12,258 nucleotides of DNA, taken from the NCBI GenBank assembly GCA_049515175.1, contig JBEKUI010000128.1, positions 1-12,258 on the forward strand, given 5' to 3'. Numbering within the stretch: position 1 is the first letter of the stretch; every line of letters begins with the position of its first letter. The position numbers were made by a program, and so were the translations under genes. Source of the stretch: JACQNR01 sp049515175 (lineage in GTDB: Bacteria > Acidobacteriota > Terriglobia > UBA7540). The notes under the pieces were generated by a model. That model did not search any database. It saw only the letters and a program-made list of their open reading frames with translations, and was not told the origin of the DNA. Below, piece by piece: positions 5,202 through 12,258 of the stretch.

Positions 5202-7991
5202 ATGCTTCGCAACACGGCACGCTTGGCCCTGATGGCCTTTATCGTTTTGCTTTTGCAGTTCTCATCCCCCGCGCTGGGCGCGGAAAGGCGCGCGGAATTG
5301 CGCGCGCCTGCCGGCAATCGCCCGGTGGAAATCCATCCGGAAGGAGAGACGGTGCTTCCCAACGGGCGGCTCATCACGCCGCTCGGCAAGCACGTCAAGG
5401 TGGCGCCACACCCTTACGGCCTGGCGCTCTCGCCCGACGGGCAGACGCTGGTCACCTCCAACGGCGGCACCAGCCCGTTTTCGGTTTCGGTGATTACCGA
5501 GCTCGGGAGCGATCAGCCCAAGGTAGTGCAGATTCCGCCCGGCACAAAGGCTTCGTCTGACGACGATGATGATGACGACGGGAAAGTCACGGAAAGCGTC
5601 TTCCTGGGCGTGGCCATCGCGCCCGACAATCGCACCCTCTATTACTCGGAAGGCGATAACGGCCGCCTCGGAATCATCGACCTGGCCACCCATAAGAAAC
5701 TCGACTCCATCAGCCTGGACGGGACGTTTCAGGGAAAGACCTACCAGCACAGCCTTACCGGTGAGCTGAAGCTCTCGCCCGACGGCCGGCACGTGTTCGT
5801 GCTGGACCTCGCACACTTCCGCATGGTGGTGATCGACGCGGCGGCGAAGCAAATCCTCGCCAGCGTGGCGGTGGGCCGGATGCCGTTTGGCCTCGCCGTC
5901 TCCCCGGACGGGAAGCGCGTGTACGTTTCGAACGTCGGCATGTTCGAGTATTCGCTCGTCCCCGGTTACGACGAAAAAGATGTGAAGCACGCCGGTTTGG
6001 ATTTTCCTCCCTTCGGATTTCCTTCCAAGGAAGCCACGGAAGGAACCACTATCGACGGCAAGAAAATTCCCGGCCTCGGCGACCCCAACGTGCCGGAGTC
6101 AAACTCGGTTTTTGTGATTGATGTGGCGGACGCGGCCAATCCGCGCGTCACCGCGAAGATTCGAACCGGGAATCCGATCGGTGAAAAATCTGTGGGTGGC
6201 TCGAGCCCCGGCGCCGTCGTGGCGGGCCGCAAGAAGGTTTTCGTTAGCAACACGTCGCAGGACAGCATCACCATCATCAACGCACGCACCAATAAGGTGG
6301 AGAAAACACTCGTGCTTGAGCCGTCTTTTCCCCTGCGCGGGCTGCGCGGCGTGCTGCCCTTCGGCATGGCGCTCAGTCCCGATGAGAAGACGCTATATGT
6401 CGCCTGCGCGGGGATTAATGCCATCGCGGTGATCGACGCGCGGGGCGACAAAGTGCTGGGATACTTTCCCACGGCGTGGTTTCCGGCGCGCGTCGCGGTG
6501 AGCCCCAACGGCAAGGCCCTCTACATCGCGAACGCCAAGGGCTTCGGCGCCGGCCCCAACGGCGGCCCGAATTTCCAGCTTGGGCCGGAAGGCAACTACA
6601 TCGGCGACATCACCAAGGGAGTGGTTTCGATTCAGGCGGCGCCGGGTGCGGCGGAGCTCAAAGACCTGAGCGCGCGCGTGCTGCGATGGAACGGGTTCGT
6701 CCCCACGGCTCCGGAGGCGCCGCAGTCCTCTGTTCCGGCGGTTCCTGCGCTCGGCGAAGTCAGCGCGAAGATCAAGCACGTCGTCTTCATCGTGAAGGAG
6801 AACCGCACCTTCGACGAAGTTCTCGGCGACATGGCCACGGAAAGCGAGGAGATCCACGGCGAGCCGGATCTCGCGCGATGGGGTGAGGACGCGACGGTGA
6901 AGGAGAAGGGCCAGCCCATGGTCGAACACGCGCGCGTCACGCCCAATCATCATGCCCTGGCGCGCCAGTTTGCTTTCAGCGACAACTACTACGTGGACTC
7001 CGACGTTTCGATGGACGGCCACCACTGGCTGGTGGGCAATTACCCCAACGAACTGGTGGAGAGCGCCTGGCCGGCGGTCTATGGCAGGGGATTCCATTTT
7101 GCTGCGGACCCGGAGGCGCCCGGGCGCGTGGGCGGAATCGCCTACAATCCCTGGCCGGAATCATTCCTCGAGGCGGGCTCGCTCTGGGAGCATCTGGCGC
7201 GGCACAAGATCACCTTCCGCAACTACGGCGAGGGCGTTTCCATGTCGGGCAGCAGCGATGGGCCGGGCCTGATGCCCACCGGCGTGCGTGAGGGGGTCAA
7301 CATTCCTCTCGCGGAGGCGCTCTTCCAGAACTCCTCGCGCAGCTACGCTTCCTTCAATACCAACATCTCCGACCAGTACCGCTTCGACCAGTTCAAGCGC
7401 GAGTTCGATGTGCGCTTTGCGAGCGGCAAGGAGCCGCTGCCGCAATTCATTTACATCTGGCTGCCCAATGACCACACCGCCGCGCCGCGCCCGGAGGACG
7501 GCTACGCGTACCACGCCTCCTACGTCGCGGATAACGATCTGGCGCTGGGCAAGCTTGTGGAGCTTTTCTCCCACAGCCCGTTCTGGAAAGACATGGCGGT
7601 CTTCGTCACCGAGGACGACGCTCAGGACGGCCGCGACCACGTCGATGCGCATCGCAGCCTGCTCCTGATGTTCAGCCCCTACGCGCGGCGCGGCGTCTCG
7701 CACGTGCACACCAGCATGCAGAGCATCCTGAAAACCATCTTCCTGATTTTTGGCATGCCTCCGCTCAACCAGTACGACGCGGCGGCGAGTGACCTCTCCG
7801 ATATGTTCACCGAGCAGCCGGATTTCACTCCCTACACGGCACTGCCCTCCGACACGCGCATCTTCGACCCGGCCAAGGTCGTCGAGCCCGGGCTGGAAAT
7901 GCACTCCGGCCCCGCGCGGCCCTCCGAACCGCTCGACGATCCCGCCACGATCCGCCGCCGCATGCGGGAGCAGATGGAGGACGAGGACTGA
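5202..7991 (+). CDS. Secreted YncE-type beta-propeller fused to an alkaline-phosphatase-superfamily phosphoesterase
   Basis: From ATG 5202 (AGGA site 8 nt upstream) the product is 929 residues; the frame is open back to 5016 but that part overlaps the divergent gene. A signal peptide (1-27, core LALMAFIVLLLQF) indicates export. Residues about 60-460 form a YVTN/YncE-like beta-propeller with repeated blades such as GLALSPDGQTL and GLAVSPDGKRVYVSN. Residues about 520-860 are a phospholipase C/acid-phosphatase-type domain: KHVVFIVKENRTFD with E533 and N534 as likely metal ligands, S603 in SMDGHHW as probable nucleophile, D757-H758, and EDD (804-806) with H813 and H817. These roles are assigned by analogy with AcpA-like phosphatases. 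The fusion is a known architecture often called bifunctional YncE/alkaline phosphatase family protein. Blade 2 carries a run of seven aspartates (120-126), possibly a calcium site. The C-terminus (880-929) looks disordered and charged. The substrate is unknown. Confidence 0.92.
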   Translation: MLRNTARLALMAFIVLLLQFSSPALGAERRAELRAPAGNRPVEIHPEGETVLPNGRLITPLGKHVKVAPHPYGLALSPDGQTLVTSNGGTSPFSVSVITELGSDQPKVVQIPPGTKASSDDDDDDDGKVTESVFLGVAIAPDNRTLYYSEGDNGRLGIIDLATHKKLDSISLDGTFQGKTYQHSLTGELKLSPDGRHVFVLDLAHFRMVVIDAAAKQILASVAVGRMPFGLAVSPDGKRVYVSNVGMFEYSLVPGYDEKDVKHAGLDFPPFGFPSKEATEGTTIDGKKIPGLGDPNVPESNSVFVIDVADAANPRVTAKIRTGNPIGEKSVGGSSPGAVVAGRKKVFVSNTSQDSITIINARTNKVEKTLVLEPSFPLRGLRGVLPFGMALSPDEKTLYVACAGINAIAVIDARGDKVLGYFPTAWFPARVAVSPNGKALYIANAKGFGAGPNGGPNFQLGPEGNYIGDITKGVVSIQAAPGAAELKDLSARVLRWNGFVPTAPEAPQSSVPAVPALGEVSAKIKHVVFIVKENRTFDEVLGDMATESEEIHGEPDLARWGEDATVKEKGQPMVEHARVTPNHHALARQFAFSDNYYVDSDVSMDGHHWLVGNYPNELVESAWPAVYGRGFHFAADPEAPGRVGGIAYNPWPESFLEAGSLWEHLARHKITFRNYGEGVSMSGSSDGPGLMPTGVREGVNIPLAEALFQNSSRSYASFNTNISDQYRFDQFKREFDVRFASGKEPLPQFIYIWLPNDHTAAPRPEDGYAYHASYVADNDLALGKLVELFSHSPFWKDMAVFVTEDDAQDGRDHVDAHRSLLLMFSPYARRGVSHVHTSMQSILKTIFLIFGMPPLNQYDAAASDLSDMFTEQPDFTPYTALPSDTRIFDPAKVVEPGLEMHSGPARPSEPLDDPATIRRRMREQMEDED

Positions 7992-8031
7992 CACGCGCCC
8001 GCGAGCAGTGTGATTTCAAGGCGAAAACAGC

Positions 8032-8037
8032 TAGAAT
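8032..8037 (+). promoter_or_regulatory. Possible -10 box for hicB-hicA
   Basis: TAGAAT matches the -10 consensus at 5 of 6 positions and lies 21 nt before hicB ATG 8059, so the leader would be short. The candidate -35 region (TGTGAT at 8009-8014, 17-nt spacer) is poor. No clear inverted-repeat operator is visible, consistent with an antitoxin that lacks a DNA-binding domain. Confidence 0.35.
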
Positions 8038-8058
8038 GGATCTCGACTGAGGTATTTG

Positions 8059-8280
8059 ATGACTCGACGCTACACGGTGATCTTCGAAAAGGAAGAGGAG
8101 GGCGGCTATCACGTCTTCTGCCCCGTCCTGCCCGGTTGCCACACCCAAAGTGAGACCATCGAGGAAGGCGTCACCAACATCCGTGAGGCGATTCAACTTT
8201 ATCTTGAAACGCTGGCGGAAGACGGTCTGCCGATCCCCCAAGAGGATATCTTCATTAAACCGATTGAGATTCCCGCGTGA
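8059..8280 (+). CDS. hicB: HicB-family antitoxin (short form)
   Basis: From ATG 8059 (GAGG at 8049-8052, 6 nt upstream) the protein has 73 residues. YTVIFEKEEEGGYHVFCPVLPGCHTQ is the characteristic HicB partial RNase H-like fold, followed by the TIEEGVTNIREAIQLYLE helix and a GLPIP turn. HicB neutralises the HicA mRNA interferase by occluding its active site. Longer HicB proteins add a C-terminal helix-turn-helix or ribbon-helix-helix domain for autoregulation; here the protein stops after the core fold, so direct operator binding is doubtful. It overlaps hicA by 4 nt (GTGA), implying translational coupling. The antitoxin-first order is the reverse of the E. coli hicAB locus but is common elsewhere. 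Confidence 0.92.
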   Translation: MTRRYTVIFEKEEEGGYHVFCPVLPGCHTQSETIEEGVTNIREAIQLYLETLAEDGLPIPQEDIFIKPIEIPA

Positions 8281-8507
8281 GTCCCAAGCTGCCGGCTGTA
8301 ACGGCTAAAGACCTCGTTCGTGTGGCACAAAGAGCCGGCTTCACGTTCCGGCGCCAGCGCGGCAGTCATGCGATTTATGTCCGCGACGCCGATAAGGCCC
8401 GCATCGTCATCCCCATGCACAGCGGGAAGAATCTCAAACCGAAAACGCTGCACGGCATCATGGCGGACATGAAGTTGAGCGCGGAAGAGTTTCAGAACCT
8501 GCTCTGA
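8277..8507 (+). CDS. hicA: HicA-family mRNA interferase toxin
   Basis: This 76-residue protein starts at GTG 8277 inside the hicB stop region. HicA toxins have a small double-stranded-RNA-binding-like fold and cleave mRNA and tmRNA with a single histidine. The catalytic G-S-H motif is present (G29-S30-H31, in RRQRGSHAIYV), followed by the conserved IPMHSGKNLKPKTLHGIM segment (45-62). The N-terminal KDLVRVAQRAGFTF helix is also typical. All key residues are intact, so I expect an active toxin. No integrase or transposase accompanies the pair. HicBA pairs can act in stress response, phage defence or plasmid-like stabilisation, and nothing in this window decides between these. Confidence 0.93.
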   Translation: MSPKLPAVTAKDLVRVAQRAGFTFRRQRGSHAIYVRDADKARIVIPMHSGKNLKPKTLHGIMADMKLSAEEFQNLL

Positions 8508-8576
8508 CGCTGGCGTGGAACATCCCCGCGGCAGCCCCGCCACTGCAGGCCCCCCCCGGCGAAAACAAATCTCGTG

Positions 8577-8582
8577 TAGAAT
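8577..8582 (+). promoter_or_regulatory. Possible -10 box for the uvrD/pcrA gene
   Basis: TAGAAT, the same hexamer as before hicB, lies 60 nt upstream of the chosen helicase start at 8643. It would give a leader of about 50 nt. No good -35 is evident and the region 8508-8576 shows no terminator after hicA. Confidence 0.3.
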
Positions 8583-8642
8583 GATCCTTCGGGCTTGGAG
8601 AAATACTTCCCGCAGGAGATCTGTCCGCCGCCGCGGACTGGC

Positions 8643-10862
8643 ATGTCGCGTCTTCTCGATCAACTGAACGTCCAGCAGCGCGAAGCGGTCGAGCACACCG
8701 ACGGCCCGATGCTGATTCTGGCCGGGGCGGGCAGCGGCAAGACGCGCGTCATCACCTTCCGGATCGCCCACCTCATCAGCGAAAAGGGAATCGCCCCCGA
8801 AAACCTCCTGGCGGTTACTTTCACGAACAAGGCCGCCGACCAGATGAAGGAGAGAGTGGCGCGGCTGCTCAGCGAGGGCTTGGAGAGCTGGCCGCACATC
8901 TCCACCTTTCACAGCTTCTGCGTGCGTGTGCTGCGCCGGAGCATAGACCGCCTCGGCTACAGCCGGGATTTCTCCATCTACGATGAGGACGACCAGGCAC
9001 GCGTGGTGAAGGCGGTGGTGAACGAGCTCGGCCTGGGCGAGCATTTCAGCTCGCCGCGCTCGGTGCTCGCGCGCATCAGCTACGCCAAGAATCGCGGCAT
9101 CACGCCCGAGGAGCTTTACCGCCAGGCGTCCGACCCTTCCACGGAAAAGCTGGCGACGATCTTCGAGCGCTACGAGGCCAAGTTGCGGCAGGCGAACGCG
9201 CTCGACTTCGACGACCTGCTGCTCAAAACGGTCGAGCTGCTTTACGCCGCGCAGGACGTCTGCGAGGACTACAACCAGCGTTTCCGGTATGTCCTCGTCG
9301 ATGAGTACCAGGACACCAACCGCATTCAGTACCAGCTGATCCGGCAGCTCACCCTGCTCCATCAGAACCTCTGCGTGGTGGGCGACGAGGACCAGTCGAT
9401 CTACCGCTGGCGCGGCGCGGAGATCGAGAACATCCTCAATTTCGAGCGCGACTACCCGGAGACGCGCATCATTCGCCTGGAGCAGAACTATCGCTCGACG
9501 CAGGTGATCCTCGACGCCGCGACCGCCGTCGTCAGCCGCAATCTGGCGCGCAAGGGCAAGGTGCTGTGGACCGACCGGGCGGGCGGGGCGCGCGTCGGCC
9601 TCTACGAGGCGCAGGACGCGGACGAGGAAGCCTTCTTCGTGGCGGGCGAAATCCAGCGTACTCTCGCGGTCGACGGCGAAGGAAGCGTCGCGGTCCTCTA
9701 TCGCACTAACGCCCAGTCGCGCCTGTTTGAAGAGGCGCTGCGGCGCATGAACATCGACTACCGCGTCGTGGGCGGCTTCAGCTTTTACGAGCGCGCAGAA
9801 GTGAAGGACTTGCTCGCTTATGCGCGCCTGGTGACCAATCTCAAAGATTCCTCCGCGCTCGAGCGCATCATCAACTCGCCGCCGCGCGGCATCGGCGGGA
9901 CAACGGTGGAGGCGCTGCGGGCCGCGACGCGCCGCTCCAGCCTGACCCTCTGGGAGGCGCTCGAACAGGAACTCGCCGCGCAACTCCTGCCGGCGCGCTC
10001 GCTGCGCGTGCTGGAAGGCTTCTACCGGCTGATTCAGGAGCTGGCCGCGGCGCGCGAGTCGACGACGATGAGCGGCTTCTTCCGCGAGCTCCTCGACCGC
10101 ACGAAATATCTGGAGATGCTGCGCGCCGAGGGCACGCCGGAGGCGGACGGGCGGATCGAAAACCTGCAGGAACTGGTGAATGCCGCGGCGGAGGCGGAAG
10201 AGCGCGGCGAAACGCTGGCGGAATTCCTCGACCACGCGGCGCTGGTTTCCGACGCCGATCAATATGACGAACGCGCGCGCGTCACGCTGATGACCCTGCA
10301 CAGCGCCAAGGGGCTGGAGTTCTCGACAGTGTTTCTGGCGGGGCTGGAGGAAGGCCTCTTCCCGCACAAGCTCTCGCTCGACGACGACGCGGCGCTGGAG
10401 GAAGAGCGGCGGCTCTGCTACGTGGGCATGACGCGCGCCCGCGACCGGCTGGTGCTGACGCGTGGGCGCTCGCGGCGCTCCTTTGCGCGCGAAGATTACG
10501 AGAGCACGCGGCCTTCGCGCTTCCTGGGCGAGGTCCCTGCGCAGCTCCTCGATCCGCTCAACCCCACGCTGTTTGGTGCAAAGGCGCGCACAGTGTGGGA
10601 GAATGCCGTGAACTCGCGCGGCCAGATCGACCCCTTCCTGCGCGAGCGCGGGGCAACCGGAAGAAAGAGCGGCTTTGCCGGCCAGAAGAGCGGCGGGAGC
10701 GGGCGGTGGAAGCTCGGCACGCACGTCCGCCATCCCAAGTTCGGCTTGGGCACGGTGCTCGATTGCGAAGGCGAAGGCGACGACGCCAAGCTGACCATCA
10801 GCTTCCCGGGCTTTGGCAAGAAGAAGTTTGTGGAGAAGTTCGCGTCCCTCGAAAAGGCGTGA
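8643..10862 (+). CDS. pcrA: UvrD/PcrA-type 3'-5' DNA helicase (superfamily 1)
   Basis: I start at ATG 8643 (739 residues, MSRLLDQLNVQQREAV), which matches the normal family N-terminus; an in-frame TTG at 8595 would add 16 atypical residues. All SF1A motifs are visible: Q motif LNVQQREAV, Walker A GAGSGKT (28-34), Ia TFTNKAADQM, II VDEYQDTN with D220-E221, III VGDEDQSIYRWRGA, IV EQNYRST, V TLHSAKGLEF and VI VGMTRARDR (T597-R598). The C-terminal about 45 residues (VRHPKFGLGTV onward) form the Tudor-like domain PcrA and UvrD use to bind RNA polymerase. The protein unwinds DNA in nucleotide-excision and mismatch repair, removes RecA filaments and resolves replication-transcription conflicts. PcrA and UvrD cannot be told apart from sequence alone. 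The ribosome-binding site is weak. It is preceded by hicBA and followed by a tiny basic protein. Confidence 0.95.
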   Translation: MSRLLDQLNVQQREAVEHTDGPMLILAGAGSGKTRVITFRIAHLISEKGIAPENLLAVTFTNKAADQMKERVARLLSEGLESWPHISTFHSFCVRVLRRSIDRLGYSRDFSIYDEDDQARVVKAVVNELGLGEHFSSPRSVLARISYAKNRGITPEELYRQASDPSTEKLATIFERYEAKLRQANALDFDDLLLKTVELLYAAQDVCEDYNQRFRYVLVDEYQDTNRIQYQLIRQLTLLHQNLCVVGDEDQSIYRWRGAEIENILNFERDYPETRIIRLEQNYRSTQVILDAATAVVSRNLARKGKVLWTDRAGGARVGLYEAQDADEEAFFVAGEIQRTLAVDGEGSVAVLYRTNAQSRLFEEALRRMNIDYRVVGGFSFYERAEVKDLLAYARLVTNLKDSSALERIINSPPRGIGGTTVEALRAATRRSSLTLWEALEQELAAQLLPARSLRVLEGFYRLIQELAAARESTTMSGFFRELLDRTKYLEMLRAEGTPEADGRIENLQELVNAAAEAEERGETLAEFLDHAALVSDADQYDERARVTLMTLHSAKGLEFSTVFLAGLEEGLFPHKLSLDDDAALEEERRLCYVGMTRARDRLVLTRGRSRRSFAREDYESTRPSRFLGEVPAQLLDPLNPTLFGAKARTVWENAVNSRGQIDPFLRERGATGRKSGFAGQKSGGSGRWKLGTHVRHPKFGLGTVLDCEGEGDDAKLTISFPGFGKKKFVEKFASLEKA

Positions 10863-10941
10863 ACCCAACGATGAACGAGGAAGTCTGAACGATGAATTGA
10901 AGAATACAAATCGAAGTTTCGGTTGAGGAAAACGAAAATCA

Positions 10942-11097
10942 ATGAACACTCGGAAGATCAAAGACAGAGCAGAACGCAAGAAACTGAAGCGGGCAGCGCG
11001 CAAGAAGCAGGCGCCCAAGCCCAAGCAGACCGAACCGCGCGGCTCCCTGAAGCCCAAGGTGAAGAAGAAGGGCCCGGGCCAGGCGGCGCGACGGTAG
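10942..11097 (+). CDS. Small, highly basic protein of unknown function
   Basis: ATG 10942 opens a 51-codon frame ending at TAG 11095-11097. GAGGA (10925-10929) lies 12 nt upstream, a somewhat long but usable spacing. About 40 percent of residues are Lys or Arg (MNTRKIKDRAERKKLKRAAR at the start, ending QAARR), with a Pro/Lys-rich middle and only four acidic residues. This composition suggests nucleic-acid or ribosome binding and an extended or helical structure, like small basic ribosome-associated proteins, but no family is recognised. It lies 79 nt after the helicase gene, which may place it in the same transcript. Biased composition can arise by chance in GC-rich DNA, so reality as a gene is uncertain. 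Confidence 0.5.
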   Translation: MNTRKIKDRAERKKLKRAARKKQAPKPKQTEPRGSLKPKVKKKGPGQAARR

Positions 11098-11261
11098 CTG
11101 AACGACAGTGACGAGTGACGAGTAAGACCGGATCGGGTCATCGGGAGATCGGTTCATCAAGCGATTCAGCGATTGAACCACCGCGTTCAGCCGGCGTTTC
11201 ATCGGCTCCGTGATTCAATCTCTCTTCTTCCACTCGTCACTTGTCACCCGTCACTTCTTCT
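11098..11261. repeat. Repeat-filled intergenic region: inverted heptamer arrays around a 6 x 8-nt array
   Basis: The left heptamer array (11107-11123) is two copies of AGTGACG plus AGT. The right array (11232-11259) is four degenerate heptamers running from ACTCGTC to ACTTCTT. Left and right can pair over about 16 bp with one G-T wobble, enclosing a loop of about 110 nt. Inside the loop lies a plus-strand six-octamer array at 11132-11179 (all units begin AT), the relative of copy 1 at 2795-2842. Additional small inverted segments are GATTGAA (11171-11177) and TTCAATC (11214-11220). The right array runs to 2 nt before the permease start. There is no T-tract, so it is not a standard terminator. 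Confidence 0.7.
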
Positions 11262-12258
11262 ATGCCCAGCCAGTTACTCCGCAGGAAGAGCATCGACAAG
11301 CTTTTGGCGGAAGCCGAGGACCCCGAGCACCGCCTGCGCAAGAGCCTGGGGCCGTGGTCGCTCACGGCGCTGGGCATCGGCGCCATCATCGGCACCGGCA
11401 TCTTCATCCTTACCGGCACGGCGGCGGCGGGCGAAGTGCTGCAAGTGCACTCGATCTGGAAGGCGCCGCTGCTCGATCTGGTGCTGCACGGCGGAAACGC
11501 GCTGGGCACGGCGGGGCGGCCGGGGGCGGGGCCGGCGATTGCGCTCTCCTTCCTGCTGGTGGCGATGGTCTGCGCGCTGGCGGGGCTCTGCTACGCTGAG
11601 CTCGCCTCGATGATTCCCATCGCCGGCAGCGCCTACACCTACACCTACGCGACCCTGGGAGAAATCATCGCCTGGATCATCGGCTGGGATTTGATCCTGG
11701 AATACGCGGTGAGCAACATGGCCGTGGCGGTGGGTTTCTCCGCTTATGTCGACAGCCTGCTGCAAAGTTTCGGCATCCACCTGCCGCGCCAGTTCATGGA
11801 GCCGATGTTCGTCGCGGGGGTGCGCACGGGCTCGTACTTCAACCTCCCCGGCTTCCTCATCGTCATGATCATCACCGTGATCCTGGTGCTGGGCATCCGG
11901 GAGAGCGCGGGCGCCAACAACCTCATGGTGACGGTGAAGATCATCGCTATCCTGATTTTTCTCTTTGCCGCCTCGCGCTACGTTCAAGTCGCCAACTGGA
12001 AGCCATTCATGCCCAACGGCTGGCAGGGAGTGCTGACGGGCGGCGCGATCGTCTTCTTCACCTACATCGGCTTCGATTCCGTCTCCACCGCGGCGGAGGA
12101 GTGCGAGCGGCCGCAGCGCGACGTTCCCTTCGGCATCATCGCCTCGCTGATCATCTGCGCGCTGCTTTACGTTTCGGTGGCGGTGGTGCTGACCGGCATC
12201 CAGTACTGGCCGACGCTGCGCAACGCCGCGCCGGTGGCAAACGCCTTGCAGGCCATCG
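11262..12258 (+). CDS. APC-superfamily amino acid permease (cationic amino acid transporter type), N-terminal part
   Basis: ATG 11262 gives 332 residues, open at the window end. The cytoplasmic lead (1-30) matches family members. TM1 carries the diagnostic GIGAIIGTGIFILTG (38-52), in which the unwound helix binds the substrate amino group. Further hydrophobic segments are visible at about 92-110, 135-150, 195-212, 224-238, 255-270 and 291-311. FDSVSTAAEECERPQRDVPFG (271-291) is the conserved CAT-family intracellular loop. These inner-membrane proteins import amino acids, often Arg, Lys or Orn, by uniport or proton coupling; the substrate is not predictable here. The TM1-TM2 connector (about 53-91) is longer than in short bacterial members. 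No ribosome-binding site precedes the start: heptamer-repeat DNA ending CACTTCTTCT directly abuts the ATG. Confidence 0.9.
   Translation, partial: MPSQLLRRKSIDKLLAEAEDPEHRLRKSLGPWSLTALGIGAIIGTGIFILTGTAAAGEVLQVHSIWKAPLLDLVLHGGNALGTAGRPGAGPAIALSFLLVAMVCALAGLCYAELASMIPIAGSAYTYTYATLGEIIAWIIGWDLILEYAVSNMAVAVGFSAYVDSLLQSFGIHLPRQFMEPMFVAGVRTGSYFNLPGFLIVMIITVILVLGIRESAGANNLMVTVKIIAILIFLFAASRYVQVANWKPFMPNGWQGVLTGGAIVFFTYIGFDSVSTAAEECERPQRDVPFGIIASLIICALLYVSVAVVLTGIQYWPTLRNAAPVANALQAI

Noticed and set aside
8508..8576. Terminator after hicA
   Set aside because: The stretch is C/G-rich but I could not find a stable stem followed by a T-tract.
8199..11141. 980-codon open frame on the minus strand opposite the helicase gene
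   Set aside because: It lies almost wholly antisense to a helicase with every SF1 motif. Its translation is Arg/Ala/Leu/His-rich without any domain I know. Long antisense frames are expected in GC-rich genes.
11107..11259. CRISPR-like array
   Set aside because: The repeat units are only 7-8 nt, degenerate and without spacers, and no cas gene is present.

Overview
The window is GC-rich, densely coding bacterial DNA. I infer a soil-type Acidobacteriota genome, with moderate confidence. The inference rests on gene content (a YncE/alkaline-phosphatase fusion, a secreted small protein, an APC permease) and on degenerate 7- and 8-nt tandem repeats between genes. No rRNA, tRNA, insertion sequence, integrase or CRISPR array is visible, so this looks like chromosomal housekeeping and accessory content rather than a mobile island.

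Layout. 1-832 (minus): the first 277 residues of a BadF/HgdC-type ATPase (2-hydroxyacyl-CoA dehydratase activator family), cut by the window edge. 833-1370: a long non-coding stretch with a strong hairpin plus T-rich tail. 1371-2102 (plus): a short-chain dehydrogenase. 2114-5072 (minus), in transcription order from the right: a mandelate-racemase-type enolase-superfamily enzyme, a DRG/Obg-like GTPase with a TGS domain, a secreted protein of unknown function, and an orphan ribbon-helix-helix protein. 5073-5201 is a compact divergent promoter region. 5202-10862 (plus): the YncE/phosphoesterase fusion, a HicB-HicA toxin-antitoxin pair, and a UvrD/PcrA helicase. 10942-11097 is a very basic 51-residue protein. 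11262-12258 (plus) is the N-terminal part of a cationic-amino-acid-transporter-type permease.

How the genes relate. Most are independent units. The clearest linked genes are hicB-hicA, which overlap by 4 nt. The enolase-superfamily gene and the phosphoesterase fusion share a divergent intergenic region with back-to-back extended -10 elements. The minus-strand GTPase, secreted protein and ribbon-helix-helix protein are closely spaced and may be co-transcribed.

No clearly new defence or biosynthetic system is apparent. The most notable unexplained structure lies between the genes. There are two related 6 x 8-nt degenerate arrays about 8.3 kb apart in opposite orientation, a pair of inverted heptamer arrays that would fold over one of them just before an SD-less permease start, and a trio of small palindromes with an RTGAA loop between two minus-strand genes.
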